Shown here piece by piece: positions 26,352 through 41,500 of a DNA stretch of 64,000 bases; within the stretch, counting starts at the first letter, position 1, and every line of letters starts with the position of its first letter. Source of the stretch: Plectrocnemia conspersa. Its lineage: Eukaryota; Arthropoda; Insecta; Trichoptera; Polycentropodidae. The translations under genes and the position numbers were made by a program. Where the stretch lies: assembly GCA_009617715.1 (NCBI GenBank), contig VTFK01000527.1, positions 62,001 to 126,000 of the forward strand, read 5' to 3'. The notes beneath the pieces are model-generated. The model was not told where the DNA came from. It ran no database searches and saw only the letters and a program-made list of their open reading frames with translations.

Positions 26352-26560
26352 TCACATATCCTCCCCATCTCCCATATCGCGATGTCTGTTAGTATCCACC
26401 AATCTGAATGTCTCTAAAAATTCATTGAGATCCACAAGACCGTCTTTGTTAATATCCATGAGTCTACAAATATCAACCAGCTGTTCCTGAGTGATTGGAT
26501 TAGGCATGTGCTTGCGAAGTAAATTGCAAGCATCAGAGAACTCTTCAAGGGTTATATAGC
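26352..26560 (-). CDS. rdgC: rdgC terminal exon i: EF-hands 2 (end) and 3, TGA stop
   Basis: 209 coding nt: two bases finishing the Gly codon, 68 codons and TGA at 26354-26352; acceptor tttttcag|GCT. It completes EF-hand 2 (YITLEEF), carries helix [13 protein letters not shown] and EF-hand 3 with loop [12 protein letters not shown] and following FLETFRLVD. The frame ends GDGEDM then TGA followed by C. The same frame is open for another 72 codons (separate entry). I found no canonical AATAAA on the minus strand in the roughly 1 kb below the TAG, so the 3' end of the transcript is not placed. Confidence 0.93.
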
Positions 26561-29500
26561 CTGAAAAATAATTTAAATAAATTAGTTTATTAAAAAAATG
26601 ATATACAATAATAATCTAAGATACTCGGACGAACGACAAGGAGTCGTTTTATCTCCCGTATTAATATAAATATATTAAATAATACTATACCAGAATTATC
26701 CTTGTCAATGATTCTAAAAATAGCCTCGAGACTTGTCTTGTTTCTATATAAAGTCTCAACTACAGTTGATGTGCCTGTTTTTTGGGCGTCTTTCTGAAAT
26801 ATTTTATTAAAATATTTATGAAAAAGGATTCTGACACGTGTCCGATCAGACGGCTTAAGGTTAAGGTGACCACACGTCGTTTGAGACGAAACATTATCGA
26901 GTTACATTAAAGGTCGAATAATAAAAAAGGAGTAGTCATAATAAAATATTAATTTATAAATAAAAATAATGTATTATTTTATTATTCAGCTACTATTAAA
27001 TCTATTTAGTACATCAAAGAGTTGATTTTATTGGCAAATTGCTATTAAAAGCCCCATAACCAAATATACTTAACCATTTAAAACTACTTTAATAAATTCA
27101 ACTCAATTATCAAAAAATCTGTTTTAAATAAAATTACATGTTTTTATAACACACCCTCGGGATAAGGATTCCGGTTTGTTTTTGTGTGCATGAACTGTGT
27201 GGCTCAAAACAATTTCGCTCAGAATATTTATTTTTTTTATTTTAAAAGAAAATATATGTTTATTTAACATACATACATCTCAGCTAAGTTGAAAATTTCA
27301 ACGGAAAATTAAAAATATATTATCTAATCGAAGAAACCAAACATTGATGTCATTAATTAAATATTTGCAAAATTCAAAATCTTTCACTAGTCAAAAAAAT
27401 TATGAAGTCTTTAGCTATTCTTCAAAAGCAAAAAGATATAAAATGGGGAAAGAAATTATTCGCAGATTGTTTAATGGCTCGATGACTCCATTAAATCATT
27501 AGAATCCATTGAATAAATTAAAAAATTATCATTGGCGCAACGATAAGAATAATAACTTTTTTAAGCCTTACAGAGAATAGTGTAAAAAAACCAACAACGT
27601 ACGGATTAATGGAAAAATAATTATCCACGGCTAAGAGAACGAATAACTTACAGTCTATATTTAAAGCCTTGATATCAATTAACCCAGATATGCCTAAGAA
27701 ATTTTGTTCTCTTAAAATTTCATTTATAAATAAAAAACAGTGGCACGAATTTAATGACCTACCCATGGGACAGTGGGCATATCTGGGCTAAACCAATAAC
27801 AACACAAATTTTTTTTAAATAAATCACTAGAGAACATTGAACTTCTGTGCCACACTGCACTTTAATGACGAATACAGCGTTGACGAATCAGCGACTGTCC
27901 TTAAAAGAGAAAGCGAGACAACGAAGTACACGCTACATCGCTTCTCCCTCTCATATACATGTACACGCACACAATAACAAACAGGCATCCTTATCGCGAG
28001 CGTACTCTACATAAAAATAAAAAACTTACAGTTTCTTAATATTACTTTCTGTAAATATTATTCACTTACAATTAGATTGGCATTGACTCCATCAAAAGTG
28101 TCCATGAATCTGACTCTGCCTGTTTCTGGATCAACTCTCACCAACTTGTCCTTGAGCATCCTCCAAGGAAGACCCAGCATCGTCGAAGCCTCCATGGAGC
28201 TGCACCACTCTGTCACAGTGATGTATCCTGCGGACGGAATTGAGGTTGAGACGCAATATATAGAGAGACCGAACTTAATTACGAATGGAGACTCGAGGGA
28301 AATCGCGACACATTTATTCAATTTAGTTCAATATGTGATATTGTAGCGAGCAAAGGAAAATTACTAAAGTTGAAGCACACACCCTTTAGTTGTTATTTTA
28401 TTTTTAATAACTTCGATTCAGGCACGATTTTATTAAATTAATAAATCATAGTATTTTTTAATTCCAATAACTATAATATTTCTTAATTTTAATTTACATT
28501 TTTATAGTGAATAAGATGATCGTAAAGTCAAATTATTCTGGTTGGTAGTTGATTTTAATTTATCTCCAACTGAGAGAAAGATGTGCTTTGTTTATTTTTG
28601 CTTTCTTGAGAGTGATTCCTCTTAGAGCTCGTAGACTTCGAGGAAGATTTGCATGCAAAATCTGCGTTCGCTCATCTCGCGGAATTTACATACGCAAACA
28701 AGATGGTGTGTCAACGGGCTTTTTGTTATAAATGGATTCGTTTCTTTGAATAAATGTGAAAGAATATATACGTATAAATAAAGAGATGTTTTAAGTTATG
28801 TGCCCATGAGAATTTCAGAAATACATGTCTTGGATTATTGTACATAGACTGCCATAACAATTTCATTACAACAAAGAGTCATTAGTATGAAGTTAAATAA
28901 TTTTTAAATATGTGAGCGCTCCTTGAGAAATAACTATATGTAGTGATTAAATGGGAAAGGTATTGACCCAAAGAATTTATTGATGACAGATATCAATACA
29001 ATGTAAAACATACTGCAGCTTAATTTCTAAAAATATATACATACATGAAAATAATCTATAGTTCGTGTACGTTATAAAAATAATTTAACTTTAAATTCAT
29101 TTAAAAGTTTAGAGAGAGCATTTTGGTCATCTGTGAAATATTTACATATCATATATATTTATTAATGTTAATTTGGTTGAAATTCAAACGCAGCTTATTG
29201 CTGTGGGGTATACGTTTATTTTCATTTTCAGTTTGACGCTAAAGTTTGACTAGTTTTCGCACCTACTACACAAAACCCCACCGTATGGTTACGAACGTGT
29301 GAAAATTCGAGTTTGGGTTTTGGGGCTTATCTTAATCTAAAATTGTGCGCGCCACACTAAAACAATCTCGAGTTTAAATTCAATTTACAACTGGGACTTA
29401 TTTCAAATATCGCACCTAATGCATAAATTCATGTTTTATGGATGGATACGTAAAAGCGTTGCGCGAAAGCTTGCTCACGTGCAATTAAGGTGGAACTCAA

Positions 29501-32500
29501 TTATAAACTATATGATTATACAATTTCATTATATTTGATTACAATTGTAACTATTTTGTAAATAAAAATTGACAAGTATTTATTGATAAACATGCACAGA
29601 TTTGAGATTCCGAATTAAATGATAGGATACAGTGACTATTAATATGCAAATCGAAATTTAGGAGATGAAATCTTATTGTCGAAATTGTGTCAATGAAGAA
29701 CAATAAACACCAGATTGCACGACACAATCAGAGTCGGGCAAAGCTGATGCAAATTTATTATCCAAACATTGGAGTCAGCTTGCGATCAGCCGGTGTACGG
29801 AGTAATTTACCACTAGCCCATAATCTCACTTGACCAATGCTTTGATCGCGAGTCTCAGATCATAGCAGCTGATGTTCCAAGTCCCCTCTATATCGTCACA
29901 GATCGAGAAGTTTAACTTTATTAAGCTGATACTCTTTTTGATATATATGTATATGCTTAACCATAATAATGGGGCACCACAATAAATGTGTTATATCTTA
30001 AGCACACATTTAGCTATAATTACAGCTGCAATCCTTTTTGGCATACTGTCAACTAATGACTTGCGGGTGGACGGAGATAATTTGATCCATTCCATCTGAA
30101 ATTTTTCTCGCAGTATGCAGTATTTGTATTAGGCAACTTTTTATTTTAGTTTTGCCCATAAATGTTCCACAGGATTTAGGTGTGGTGGCTGTGTAGGCTA
30201 TCATAAAAGCGTCAAACTCTTTGACGCAAACTAACCCCTGCTCTTTAGCGAAGTATGGCATAAAGCGTTTTCTTGCTGAAATCAGATGATAGCGTGGTCT
30301 ATGCTTAAAAATATTTACCAGTAAGAATCCATTAAAATATATTTCAATATTGAAATATAAATGACTAGTGTACAGGTTTCCTACTCCTGCTGCCGCCATG
30401 CAACTCCAGACCATAACGCTTCCGCCAAAATATTTGACTTTGGGTACTACGCGATTAGTTACATATTCTTCTCCGACTCAACGACGCACATGTACTACAC
30501 CAGGTGTCGCAAAAACTTATAAAATGTTATTATAATAATATTATTTTAAAAAACTATTTCTTTAAATTTTTTTGAATAAATTAAGTTTTATATATTTTTT
30601 TGATGTATTTGACGATTTATATTTATTAATTAATTACGATATTTTCCCTCCATATTATTTGCTAAGCGCCATCATAAATTTGTAGGTAAGCTTAATTTGC
30701 ATTTAAAAAAATATATTTTTTTTTTCAAGTTTTATGGTAAATTGACCGGGCCCCCATCGAGCTTTTATGCGACGTAGCATATAGTTAACGCTAGTATTTG
30801 GTTCTTTTTAAAGATAAAGACTTGATTTTTTTATACAAAATAGAGCTTTCAAATACCCTTATAATACCGTTTAAAAAAAAATTTAAAATAAAAAAAAAGG
30901 TTTTTTCCTAAAACACGGTTAGTGTTATGAGTCGATCGGCCCACCATACATACGCTCATAAGATTTTCAATATTGTTTAGGTCAGTGTGAGCTTATTTAT
31001 ACATATTTGAATTTTAATTTTTGTGACAGTATAGAATTCTTAAGCATCCTGTGTATGTTTGCTAGCAAAATCCAATGGGTTAAATTTTTGCAAAATGGCG
31101 ACAAGTCTAAAAACTCAAACACTCGTAACTCAGTAGGTTTAAATCTTAACGAAAAGATCTTTAAATATGAAACGTTTAAAAGCCTAAACTTCATATAAAT
31201 AAAATATTAAAAAAATAGTTTTCTGCTTCAAAACAAGCGAACTATCAGTTTGATCGGACCCCCCATACTTTGCAAAATGAAATCCTACTGAAAAATGTCG
31301 TAGATAAAAAGTGTTCAGAAGCTTAATTTGCATTTAAATTTTTTTTAATTTTTTTTTTAAAAACGAATCTTATGGTAATTTGACCGGGCCCCCATACGAA
31401 CTTTTATGCGACTTGGAATATAGATAACGCTAGTATTTGGTTCTTATTAAAGATATAGACTTGAATTTTTGATGCAAAATAGAGATTTTAAATATACTTA
31501 TGATACCGTTTTAAAAAATTAAAAATTAAAAAAAAAAGTTTTGATTTTCCAAAACACGTTTAGTGTTATAAGTCGATCGACCCAACATACATACGCTTAT
31601 AAGACTTTCAATATAGTTAAGGTCAGTATATGCTGATTTAAACATATTTAAAGTTGAATTATGGTGACTTTTGAATTTTGAAAATATAAAAAATATAGTT
31701 TTTTGCTTCAAACCAAGCGATGTATCAGATCGATCGGACTCCCATACGAGCCATTTTGAGATTTGCAGAAGAGTTAACGCTCCTAATTGCTTGGTTTTAA
31801 AGATTAAGAACTCAATGTTTAGTATCGTATAGAACTACTATGCACCTACTATACATTCTGTATGAAAAAAAAAAACATAATTTTTTTTTTACAAAATGGC
31901 GGCTAATGTAAAAATTCAAAGTGTCATAACTATGCTAAATCAAATCCTACTAAAAAATGTCGTATGCAAAAAGTGTTAAGAAAATTTTTTTTTCTTTTTT
32001 TTCATGTTTTATGGTAAATTAACCGGGCCCCCAAACGAGCTTTTATGCGACTTGTCATATAATTAACGCTAGTATTTGGTTAGATAAATGCATCACAACG
32101 GCCGTTCAGGACTTTTGTAAGGGCTAATGTAGTAGTATATTGAAAAAATACAGGCCATTGATCAAATTAAAACCCTAAATCTTAAAAATTAGCTATCGCA
32201 ACGAAAAGTGTGCGACACTAGCATTCGGAACTCACTTCCACCAACACTTCATCAATGATTTTTATCAAGCTCTTTATCTCAGATACATGATAGTTCATCT
32301 GAACTTAAAACCAATTAGAACAACGCCGATAATTAAGACGGAGAAGACAGAAAAAGCAGCCGCTTCTCTCTTCGCCTTCATCATGGGCTAGCTATGACGC
32401 CAATAAACTATACATTAACTTGATCTTTAGATATGACATATATATTTTGCAAGTAAACTGACTCAAAACAACAAAAAAATAATCACATTACCACACAAGT

Positions 32501-35500
32501 CACACACTATAATTATTTTAACGATATAATCTAAAATATATTTATTTAACCTAAAGCCAAGAAATAATTATTATTTGAAATACAATTTAACCTGTATTAT
32601 TTTTTTTAAATACCATAATGAAATGAAATCTCTTTTTTATTACACGACATTATTTTTTTAATAGACCTATCAAATCTTAACTTTAGAATAAACTCTTACC
32701 CTTTTATATATACTTTAACGACCCAAAAATAAAATGAAAGAAAAATAAACTAAAATTGATTGCACCAACAAATAAAATAACACATTCTACCCATACACGC
32801 GAACGTTTGTAAGGGCTCGTTCAACGTAAATAGTTTGAGACTTTACGGGAGCGTTTTAAGGTCTATTGAACACGGCTAATATCGAGATAAAGTAACGTTA
32901 TTACGTGTTTTTCAAAGGATGATAAAATCCGAAACGATGAACGAAACGTAGATCGTTACACGCTAAATTAAGTGCAATATTCTCTTTCATACTTTTTTTT
33001 AGATGTAGGCATAAAGATAACAGAGACAAAGTCTCAATTATCAGATGGAAAAGTTTTGGAAGCTTTCAATCGCAGAGTCGACGATTCTGTATCGTCTGAG
33101 TTCAATTATTCCAATCAATTAGATCTGAGCGGATTTTGCTTTGATACATAGTATAAATATATATATATATACAGATGTACATGAGTTAGCTGATAATGGA
33201 GTGTGTTGAAGATTTTTTACAGCAATATAAATTTAATTTAAGTTAATTTTTTTGTTATTTAAAATCTGGACCAGATTCAATTTCCATTATTAATATTTTT
33301 CCAATGAACTAAATAAGTAGAAGTATTTTATTTTTTATTACTAAATTGTTACGAAATTTGCTTGCGCCTTTTAAGGATAAAAGACAACTCTTTTATGTTT
33401 ATTTCTGTGTTTGTTTATACACAATAATGCTCGGCTGTATTTTTTAGTTGGATTCTAAATGCTCATACACAATATTTAGTCAATAATGTGTAGAAAATCC
33501 TACATAATTTTCATTAATTTTTTTTTACAAAAAAAAATTTAAAACAATTAATGCATTATTTACAAATTCTATTTTTTTAATTACTAAAGATTTTTGCACT
33601 AGCTTATTTAATCATTAAACCTAATATTTTATAGTATTTATAGTACCTAGTATTAGAGGTGACTAACTAAAATGTCGCTGGCGTTTAAAGGGTTAACAGC
33701 CATTAAATACAATAAAGACGGTCTATTATTTTGTCAAATAACTAAACAAAAAAATATTTCAAATAAATTATAGTGGCATCTTTACCGTACACTTTACAAG
33801 TGCATTTGATTCCCACGGTCATGTTATGCCTTTATAAAAGTTTATAATGTGTGCAAAGATAAATGTACTTTCTTCACAAACTAAATTACCGTTGGAGTGA
33901 CATTTATAAAATATAATGTAAGGAGTGAAAAATTATATTGTATATGTCTGTATGAAATATAATATAAGATAAACTATTTGTTTATGGTTTTGGTTCAGAA
34001 TTAAAGTTCATATATTTTTTTGTGATTAGGTTTGAAACTTGTGCTTCATAAACTGTTTTATATACTTATATGCATATGAATAAAATGTCAAAGTTATTGA
34101 AACAAATATTATATTCATGAATCATATAGAAATAAGGCTGAACAAACAAAAGTGTGAAATAGAAAGGCATTGAAATAAACTTTATTTGAGCGTTTTTTTC
34201 TGTAACATTAACTATTCAAACTTTCAACTTTTTGTAGTAATCTCTTTTTGTTAGAAAGAGCATAATGGACTTTTTTATGTGCTCTGTTTACTTTTAAGGT
34301 TCACAAGATATTGGAAAATATTTTATTCAAACGTCTGCCTCATTATACTAATGACATGGATTTAAAACCTATTTAGTATAAATATCTAAGACATATATTA
34401 CTTATTTTGTTCTCAGGAACATTTACGTTTTGTTCGGTTCTTTGGACCTAACCACTGATGGACATTTTTTGAAGGTCAAATTGTGCAAGAAGCTAAATTT
34501 TAACGGTCCTTTTTTGTGTGATGTTTCCGCAACCGTCCTTGGACATAACGAGAGCTATTGTGGTGGTCCGTTCAGTTAGTTTTTAGTCACGTTCATCCTT
34601 ATAATTACCGTGATTATGGCGATTTAGTGCGCAAGTTTAAAGAAGAGCCTCACAGAGGAAAACTAATATTTTTAAAGTAAGAACTATCTATACATGTATA
34701 TGTGCATATACAAATAGACTATTCTATCTAATGTTAGAAAATAGATTATTAAACTAATATTATAAATGTCAGTGTCTCAAGAAATATACTTTTGCCGTCA
34801 ATTATATATTTACCATGTATATATTCGTTTCTTCTAATGTGACAATTACGACAATAAACATCTTTACGTATTATATCAGAGACACTCAAACTTTATGTAG
34901 CATCGTGAACGTTTCATACGCCACATAAGAGCGAATCCCTCACTTCACATTCGCACATAACATATGTATGTAGTATGTAGCTACGTGTGTGTGCAATAAA
35001 GAGAGATTTTCGCAAGTTGCCTTATATCAAATATACATCAGAAAACCGCATTACGTTAAATCGACGCGAAATACGATTTTGCCGTACATATTTGCCATCG
35101 AATATACAATATGTACAATATGCAAACATACACACTCGTCAGCAAACAACGGTTGACTAAACAGATCTAATATTACAATTTCATTAAGACGAATGAAAAC
35201 CGCGAGTCATCACCAAATGGGTCCCTTTTGACAATGATGGATGTTGTCTTTTTGACAATGGTTAGGGCGATAACATGCTGAAAAGACAGTTCTGAACACT
35301 CAAAGGTTGACATTATAATATTTTTAAATAACTTTTGAAAACGATACTAGTAGGTAAATGTGTTTGATACTATAATTATTCTTAGTAAAAAATAATGCAC
35401 ACATGAAAAAGCTATAATGCACTAAACGTGAGAACTGTAATCACATAATCAGTATCAATTGCATCGTTCAAAAGAAACACTTTATTTAGAAACCTAAGGG

Positions 35501-38500
35501 TTATTTAAAAGCTATTTAAGTTCCACTGTGTAAATACAAGTAAAGAATTTTATACTGATGTAAATAAACAAGTCTTGCAGATAAAACCCTATTGAAATTT
35601 TTTAAATACAAGTTCGTCCGCCACTTATTGACATTCATTTAGCTTTGGTTTTTGATTGTTACTAGGGATTGGAATAATACCGAAATTTAAAATACCGGTA
35701 TTACGGAGAAAAACAGTTAATACCGGTATTGATGTTATTATTTTGATTAAATTGAAAAAAAATTTGAGTACCACCATGATTATTAATCATCATTAGCAAA
35801 ACCAAAGCATTCGAATACCTCGGGAACAATTGTTTCAATATATTAAATATTTTAATTATTGAATATAAAAAAAAAATATTTTCGAAAATTCGAGTACCAA
35901 ATCTATTTTTTTATGGAACAATAAATTTAGTCTTTAATCGTCTTGGATCAACCGATTTTAATTCAATAATAAAAAACTTTTTATTTTTTGTCAGTTACGA
36001 TTATTAGAATCTGAATCTATTTGTTATTATTTTACACATAAAAAACATATATTTTTATGATTGAAATTTGATTTATTTGTATTATTTTATTTTAATTTTT
36101 ACACATAAGCCAATAATTTTAAAATATCGCAATAAAGTTAGTTTTCGAATGATCAATCTCTCGTATACGTATTTATTTTTGATCTTGTTAAAAATAACAT
36201 TAATAAAATTTGAGCTAATAAGGTTTATGTAAATATTATAAAATAAAAAATATGTAAATACTACATAACCTTTTTAGTTCCAAAATATCTGGCTTAACAA
36301 CGACTTTTTGAAAAAATCACTGATTTGAATTTATAAATAAATAATGTTATACATATGCGTTTTAAAAATGTGAAACTTTTTTTGTGTACTTTCAATGATG
36401 TAAAGTAATAAAAAAATATAAATTTAGTTTTAAAAAAACACTCGTCAACACATTTTAATTAAACCGTCTAATACATTCTAGCTCCATTTAGTAAAAGAAA
36501 AAGGTTTTTTTTAAAAAAACATTTTGCATAATTTTTTCAAATATGTTTTTTAAATAAATATAATTATTGAGTTGCTGGTATTTGACACGAATGATTAGCG
36601 AATCATATTTCGTATACTATTTAGGTACAAATATATGATTAAAATGCTTTTGTTTTCACTTCGCCAGCCATCCCTATCATAAACAAAGGACGCGGTCATT
36701 TCTCTGTGACATAACAGAATTTATGGGAACTGCTAGGTACCGTTAGATTTGCTTGAGATAAAGAAAATATATTTATTTATGTTGATATGTCACACATATA
36801 CAAAAATACATAAATATCGAACATTTTAAATTAAATTAAAAAAAATTGCTCTAAAATATCATGTGGTGGGATTTTTTGCATAAGTAAAGTGGGTCAATAT
36901 TTCGGCCCTCTTGAACTAAAAGGGTTAATAATATTATTCTATTTTGATATCCTACCTCGATAAAAATACTTATGTTAATCCCTTACAACAGCATTTTATT
37001 CTACGCTTTTACTTTCAAGCAATGTGAGCATCGTTATTGTAGTTCTAAGCCATGGATGTATCTTTTTTAACAAATACAATGTAGGATTTTTAAAAAAATA
37101 CTGTAATTTTTTGTGCATATTATTAAAAAATTATAATTTTTTACAATAAACTATTTTCAACTAGCTGCAAAAGTCACACTGCTTGGCCACCAAATCCCGA
37201 AAATATGCTTACAATTTGTGTTACAGTTAATTCTATCTTGTACAATTTTTTTAGGCAGTGGAACTGAAAGCTATATTGTAATCCTATAAGGTATTAAATT
37301 CAAGATACGGTCAATAGTTTTAAGACGTTGATTTTGTTGCGGATGTCGCTCGCAACAGCCCTGGTAGGAGGTCAAGTCCTCGTTATGGGCAAGAGAATTA
37401 AGAGGTTTACGCAATTTAAATGTTAAGATATTTGCTAAATTAAAATAAAATATGTAATTTATGTATTAAAAAGTGTTTAATGTGTATTAAAATATTTGTG
37501 ATTAAATTATTGACAATGAATATTTAAAAAGTCAGCTCTAGCATAAAAAATAAACATAGTTGGGTAAAAATGAAGTGTTTGAAATTCATTCTAAATTAAA
37601 ATGATTACCGCAGTATTTAGGCAGCAGATAATAAAAATCGTTAGTTATATAAAAGCTTACAGACTATTAAAAATAAATCTGTTTTTATAATCTAAGTAGC
37701 AAAAAGTTTTCAAGATTTTTACTCAAAAGCATATAATTTAGTTGAAGAGCAGCAACGAGATATTTACGTAAAGTTTTCATTCAATGATATTTTTACTTAA
37801 ATAAAATGAATCCTCCTATTTATTTAGAATAAAATATCACCGCTTTTTAAACCGTACAGAAAAAAATATTAAATTATGTTCATTAACTTTTAATGTACAT
37901 TATGGAATAATTAATAATTATAATAATAAGTCTTTTTGTACGATATTAGCTTATTAAAATAATAAACGTATATGATTAAAAATAAAGATAGAGATTTCAA
38001 CGTAAGCTGTATTTTTAAATAAAACAATTCTACAGTCGAAAATCGTGAAAGACACGAAGGCGTGAAATTAAATTTCACGTATGAGCACCCAAAAACAAGA
38101 CTCTTCACAACGGCCGGTAAAGTTTCACAGCCAAAATCACCTGCCTTTATTTGGCAATTTCTCTCGTATAATAATAAAGGAGGCTCTCAAAAGTGCGGAG
38201 ATAACATAAATACGGATCCGGGATAATCCAGACATTAAACACACTTATAATGCCATACATCACGAATTAAGTTTATGAGAGGCGTTTAATTTTATTTATC
38301 TCGTTTAACGATGTCGTATATGGATTTATGTTTCAATCAGATTTGTGTGCAAACAATATCTGTAGGCATATTAAAAATATTTATAAGATGATAATATTTA
38401 AAAAGAACTTAATAAGGATTTACTAATATTTTTGTAATTATGAATTTCTAAGCTACATTGATATTTAATGTATCGAAATTTTGAGTTTACGTATTTATAT

Positions 38501-41500
38501 TATTTTTGGGGTGATAAATAATTGTAAACAATCATTAAGAATCGATGCTCTTTTAATTAAAAAAAAGCTTTTTAATTAACACAAAAGTTTTCACTTTTAA
38601 TCTACATAACTATAAAATATTAACAGGCAAAATAAAACAAACATATAATTAATGACTTACAACTAATCTATAAGGGTGTTCTAAATAACAGAATTAATTT
38701 TATTTCATACGAATGTATTATATATTATGTGAGATAATGCAGACATTTAGAGATAATTGGTACAATTACGAAAGCTCGCGTGTTTCAGATTTTAAACAAG
38801 CTTTGAAGCTTTTCGCAAACGTCTCTTTGTTAGATTTGTTTTTAAAAATATCCGCCGATGAGTCATCTCGGAAATTTACATAAAAAATACGTAGAATTTT
38901 CCATTTTGCCTCCAATCGACTATTCTAAATTACGTTCTGCGAATGACGGTAACTGTTTAAAACAACGACAGTTTTCTTTCGGAAAATTGTTTCCTGTAAT
39001 TCAAATCTGATGGTTTTGCAATTTAAAAATAATGTGTTTGTGCAATCACGAACATTTGAGCAACTGAAATGCACGATGGTTAATATTATTCAATTGAAAA
39101 AGTGACCCAGTAGTTAAAATAGAACTTGCATACGGGTTTTATTGCGGAACACGATACGGGCTAGCCATATTGTAAAACGGCATTCTAAATAATGAAAGCT
39201 TTGTACTCTAAATATGTTTTACTAAACATGTATGTTAATATATGTATGTGTGTCAAGCTTTGGATTTTAATTAACACAATCTTGATTATAAGCTTTAAAA
39301 TGTATGTGAAGTCATTCATTGTTTTCAATAAGCTTTATGTAGTGAGGTACCGCAGCTAAGCCTTGATATTTTTAGCACTTATACGATGAATTAAATCAGC
39401 CCGTTAGAGTAAATATGCTTTAAACCACTTTTAAGGATATTTGGTTAATTAACAGCATTGTGTTCGATTATTGTGACGAAAAATATTGATATTGCCAATC
39501 AAGTTTATATCACCTTTACTTATTAAATAAAGGTTTTAAATATAGTTTGTCATTTCACAGTTTTTATAAAAATACAAAAAATTGTATTTTTGCATTTATA
39601 TTATACGAGAGAAATTGCCACAGAGAGTGTTTAATCATATTGCTTCTCTATAAAATGATTTGTGACAAAATAGCAATAGTTATATCGACAAGGAATCGAA
39701 AAACTTTTAGAAAGCTAGTAGAAAAATCTAAAAATATATTATTTTTTATTAACATGCATAATTTATATGGCAATAAAACGTAAAAAATATAAAATTTTAA
39801 ATAAAATTTTATGCTTATTTAGATACAAAATCTTGTATCTTAGGAGCAAAATATGAATAAGTCATCAATGATAAGAAGACATACTATTTTGGGTTTTCAA
39901 ACTGTAAACTACCACAATTGGTCGGTCGGCGGGTCATTAATTCATTGCCGGCCGACTCAAAGAGACCGCTCCTTGTAATCTTGCACTTGCGTTCTAATTA
40001 AATCAGCTTAAACCCAACCTTAACTGACAATCACATGCTGCAAACATACAGATTTAATATTTCATTTGATTTGAACCGATGTCTGCTTATAAATAAATTA
40101 CAAAAATATAGTGTAGTAATATTATAGTGAGTACATAAAAGTATAGTAAACCTCACAATTACATGTCAATGTAATAAATGTATTTACATACAATACATTA
40201 CTAATTAAATTAAAGTGTGATGTAATATTTCTTACTAAATATAATAAATATTTTTTTCAGAGAATTTACTTAGGAAGATGAAGGTATTGGTAAAATAAGC
40301 GTGTATGAATTACATGACTATAAATGATAAAAAGACGCAATATATATACATATACGTCAACTCAATAAAGCACTTTTTAAGGTTACTGAGGGGTGGTGTC
40401 GACAATCCGGCAATGAAAAAAATATATGGGACGGTGCTCATTTATTTAAGGTGTTCATAAATATTTTTCATTATTTAATAGTTATAAGCGTATGTTTGAG
40501 TTAATGTATTGTATATGTATATATGTAAAATTCTAAAATGATGTCGCATTAGGAAAACCTGTTTTATGATAGTCAGATTATTTTATAGAAAATATTATAA
40601 AATTGTATGTATGATATTGATAAAAAATTGTTGTAAATATATGTAAGAAAAAAAATATATTAAGTTAGATTATTGTATAAAGAAAAATTATAGTACTAAA
40701 ATAAATAATATTGCTGGTGGAAAAACGATTTTCACGTTCAAGAAATATCAAGTATAATTACCGTTTAAAAATATTATACGGTAAAAAATCACAAAATTAT
40801 TTGCGACCACCTTATAAATATAAAAACTCCACCTTATAAATATAAAAGAGTTTCTTTAAGTAACACATTACAAAGTATGCTTTATTTTCAAAAAATATTG
40901 CGGTATATTTTACAATATTGCTATTATTAGGACATTAAGGAGAGAACTTAAAGCTCTTGCATAAAAAGTTATTCGAACTAACCTAAATCAAATAAGTTTT
41001 AGTATCTGTTTTAGTTGTTTGCAAAAATAAATGTTAAATAGATTATTTAAAAGCAACCAAAATACTTCTGTCAAAAATATATGGTAAGCGAAAAGGTAAT
41101 TCTTTTGCAGTTAAAATAAATGTATCTGGTAAAAATACAGTCTGTGATTAAACATACATGTCAGCTCAAAATCATTGAAATATTTTTATTACTAACTCTA
41201 ATGGTTAACTTAACCTTGAATGCGTCATGTTTATTTAAACAATAAATAGTCAATAATGTTTATATAATATGTGGAGTTAGTTTTATTAATATATTATATA
41301 TGAGATATCGTTCTAATTATATTTATATATACAAATTTATTAAAAAAAAAATATTATTTCTATTTATATAGTACATACATGATTTTTAAGTATGCAATAT
41401 TTCCAATGGCTCAAAAAAGCGATAATACAACAATTAAATGTTTAAATTGAAACTCTTAAGAGATAGGATAAATAGTGTAATGCAAGAATTAGTCGTCCCT

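Noticed and set aside
28077..28346. 89-codon plus-strand open frame
   Set aside because: Antisense shadow of rdgC exon g.
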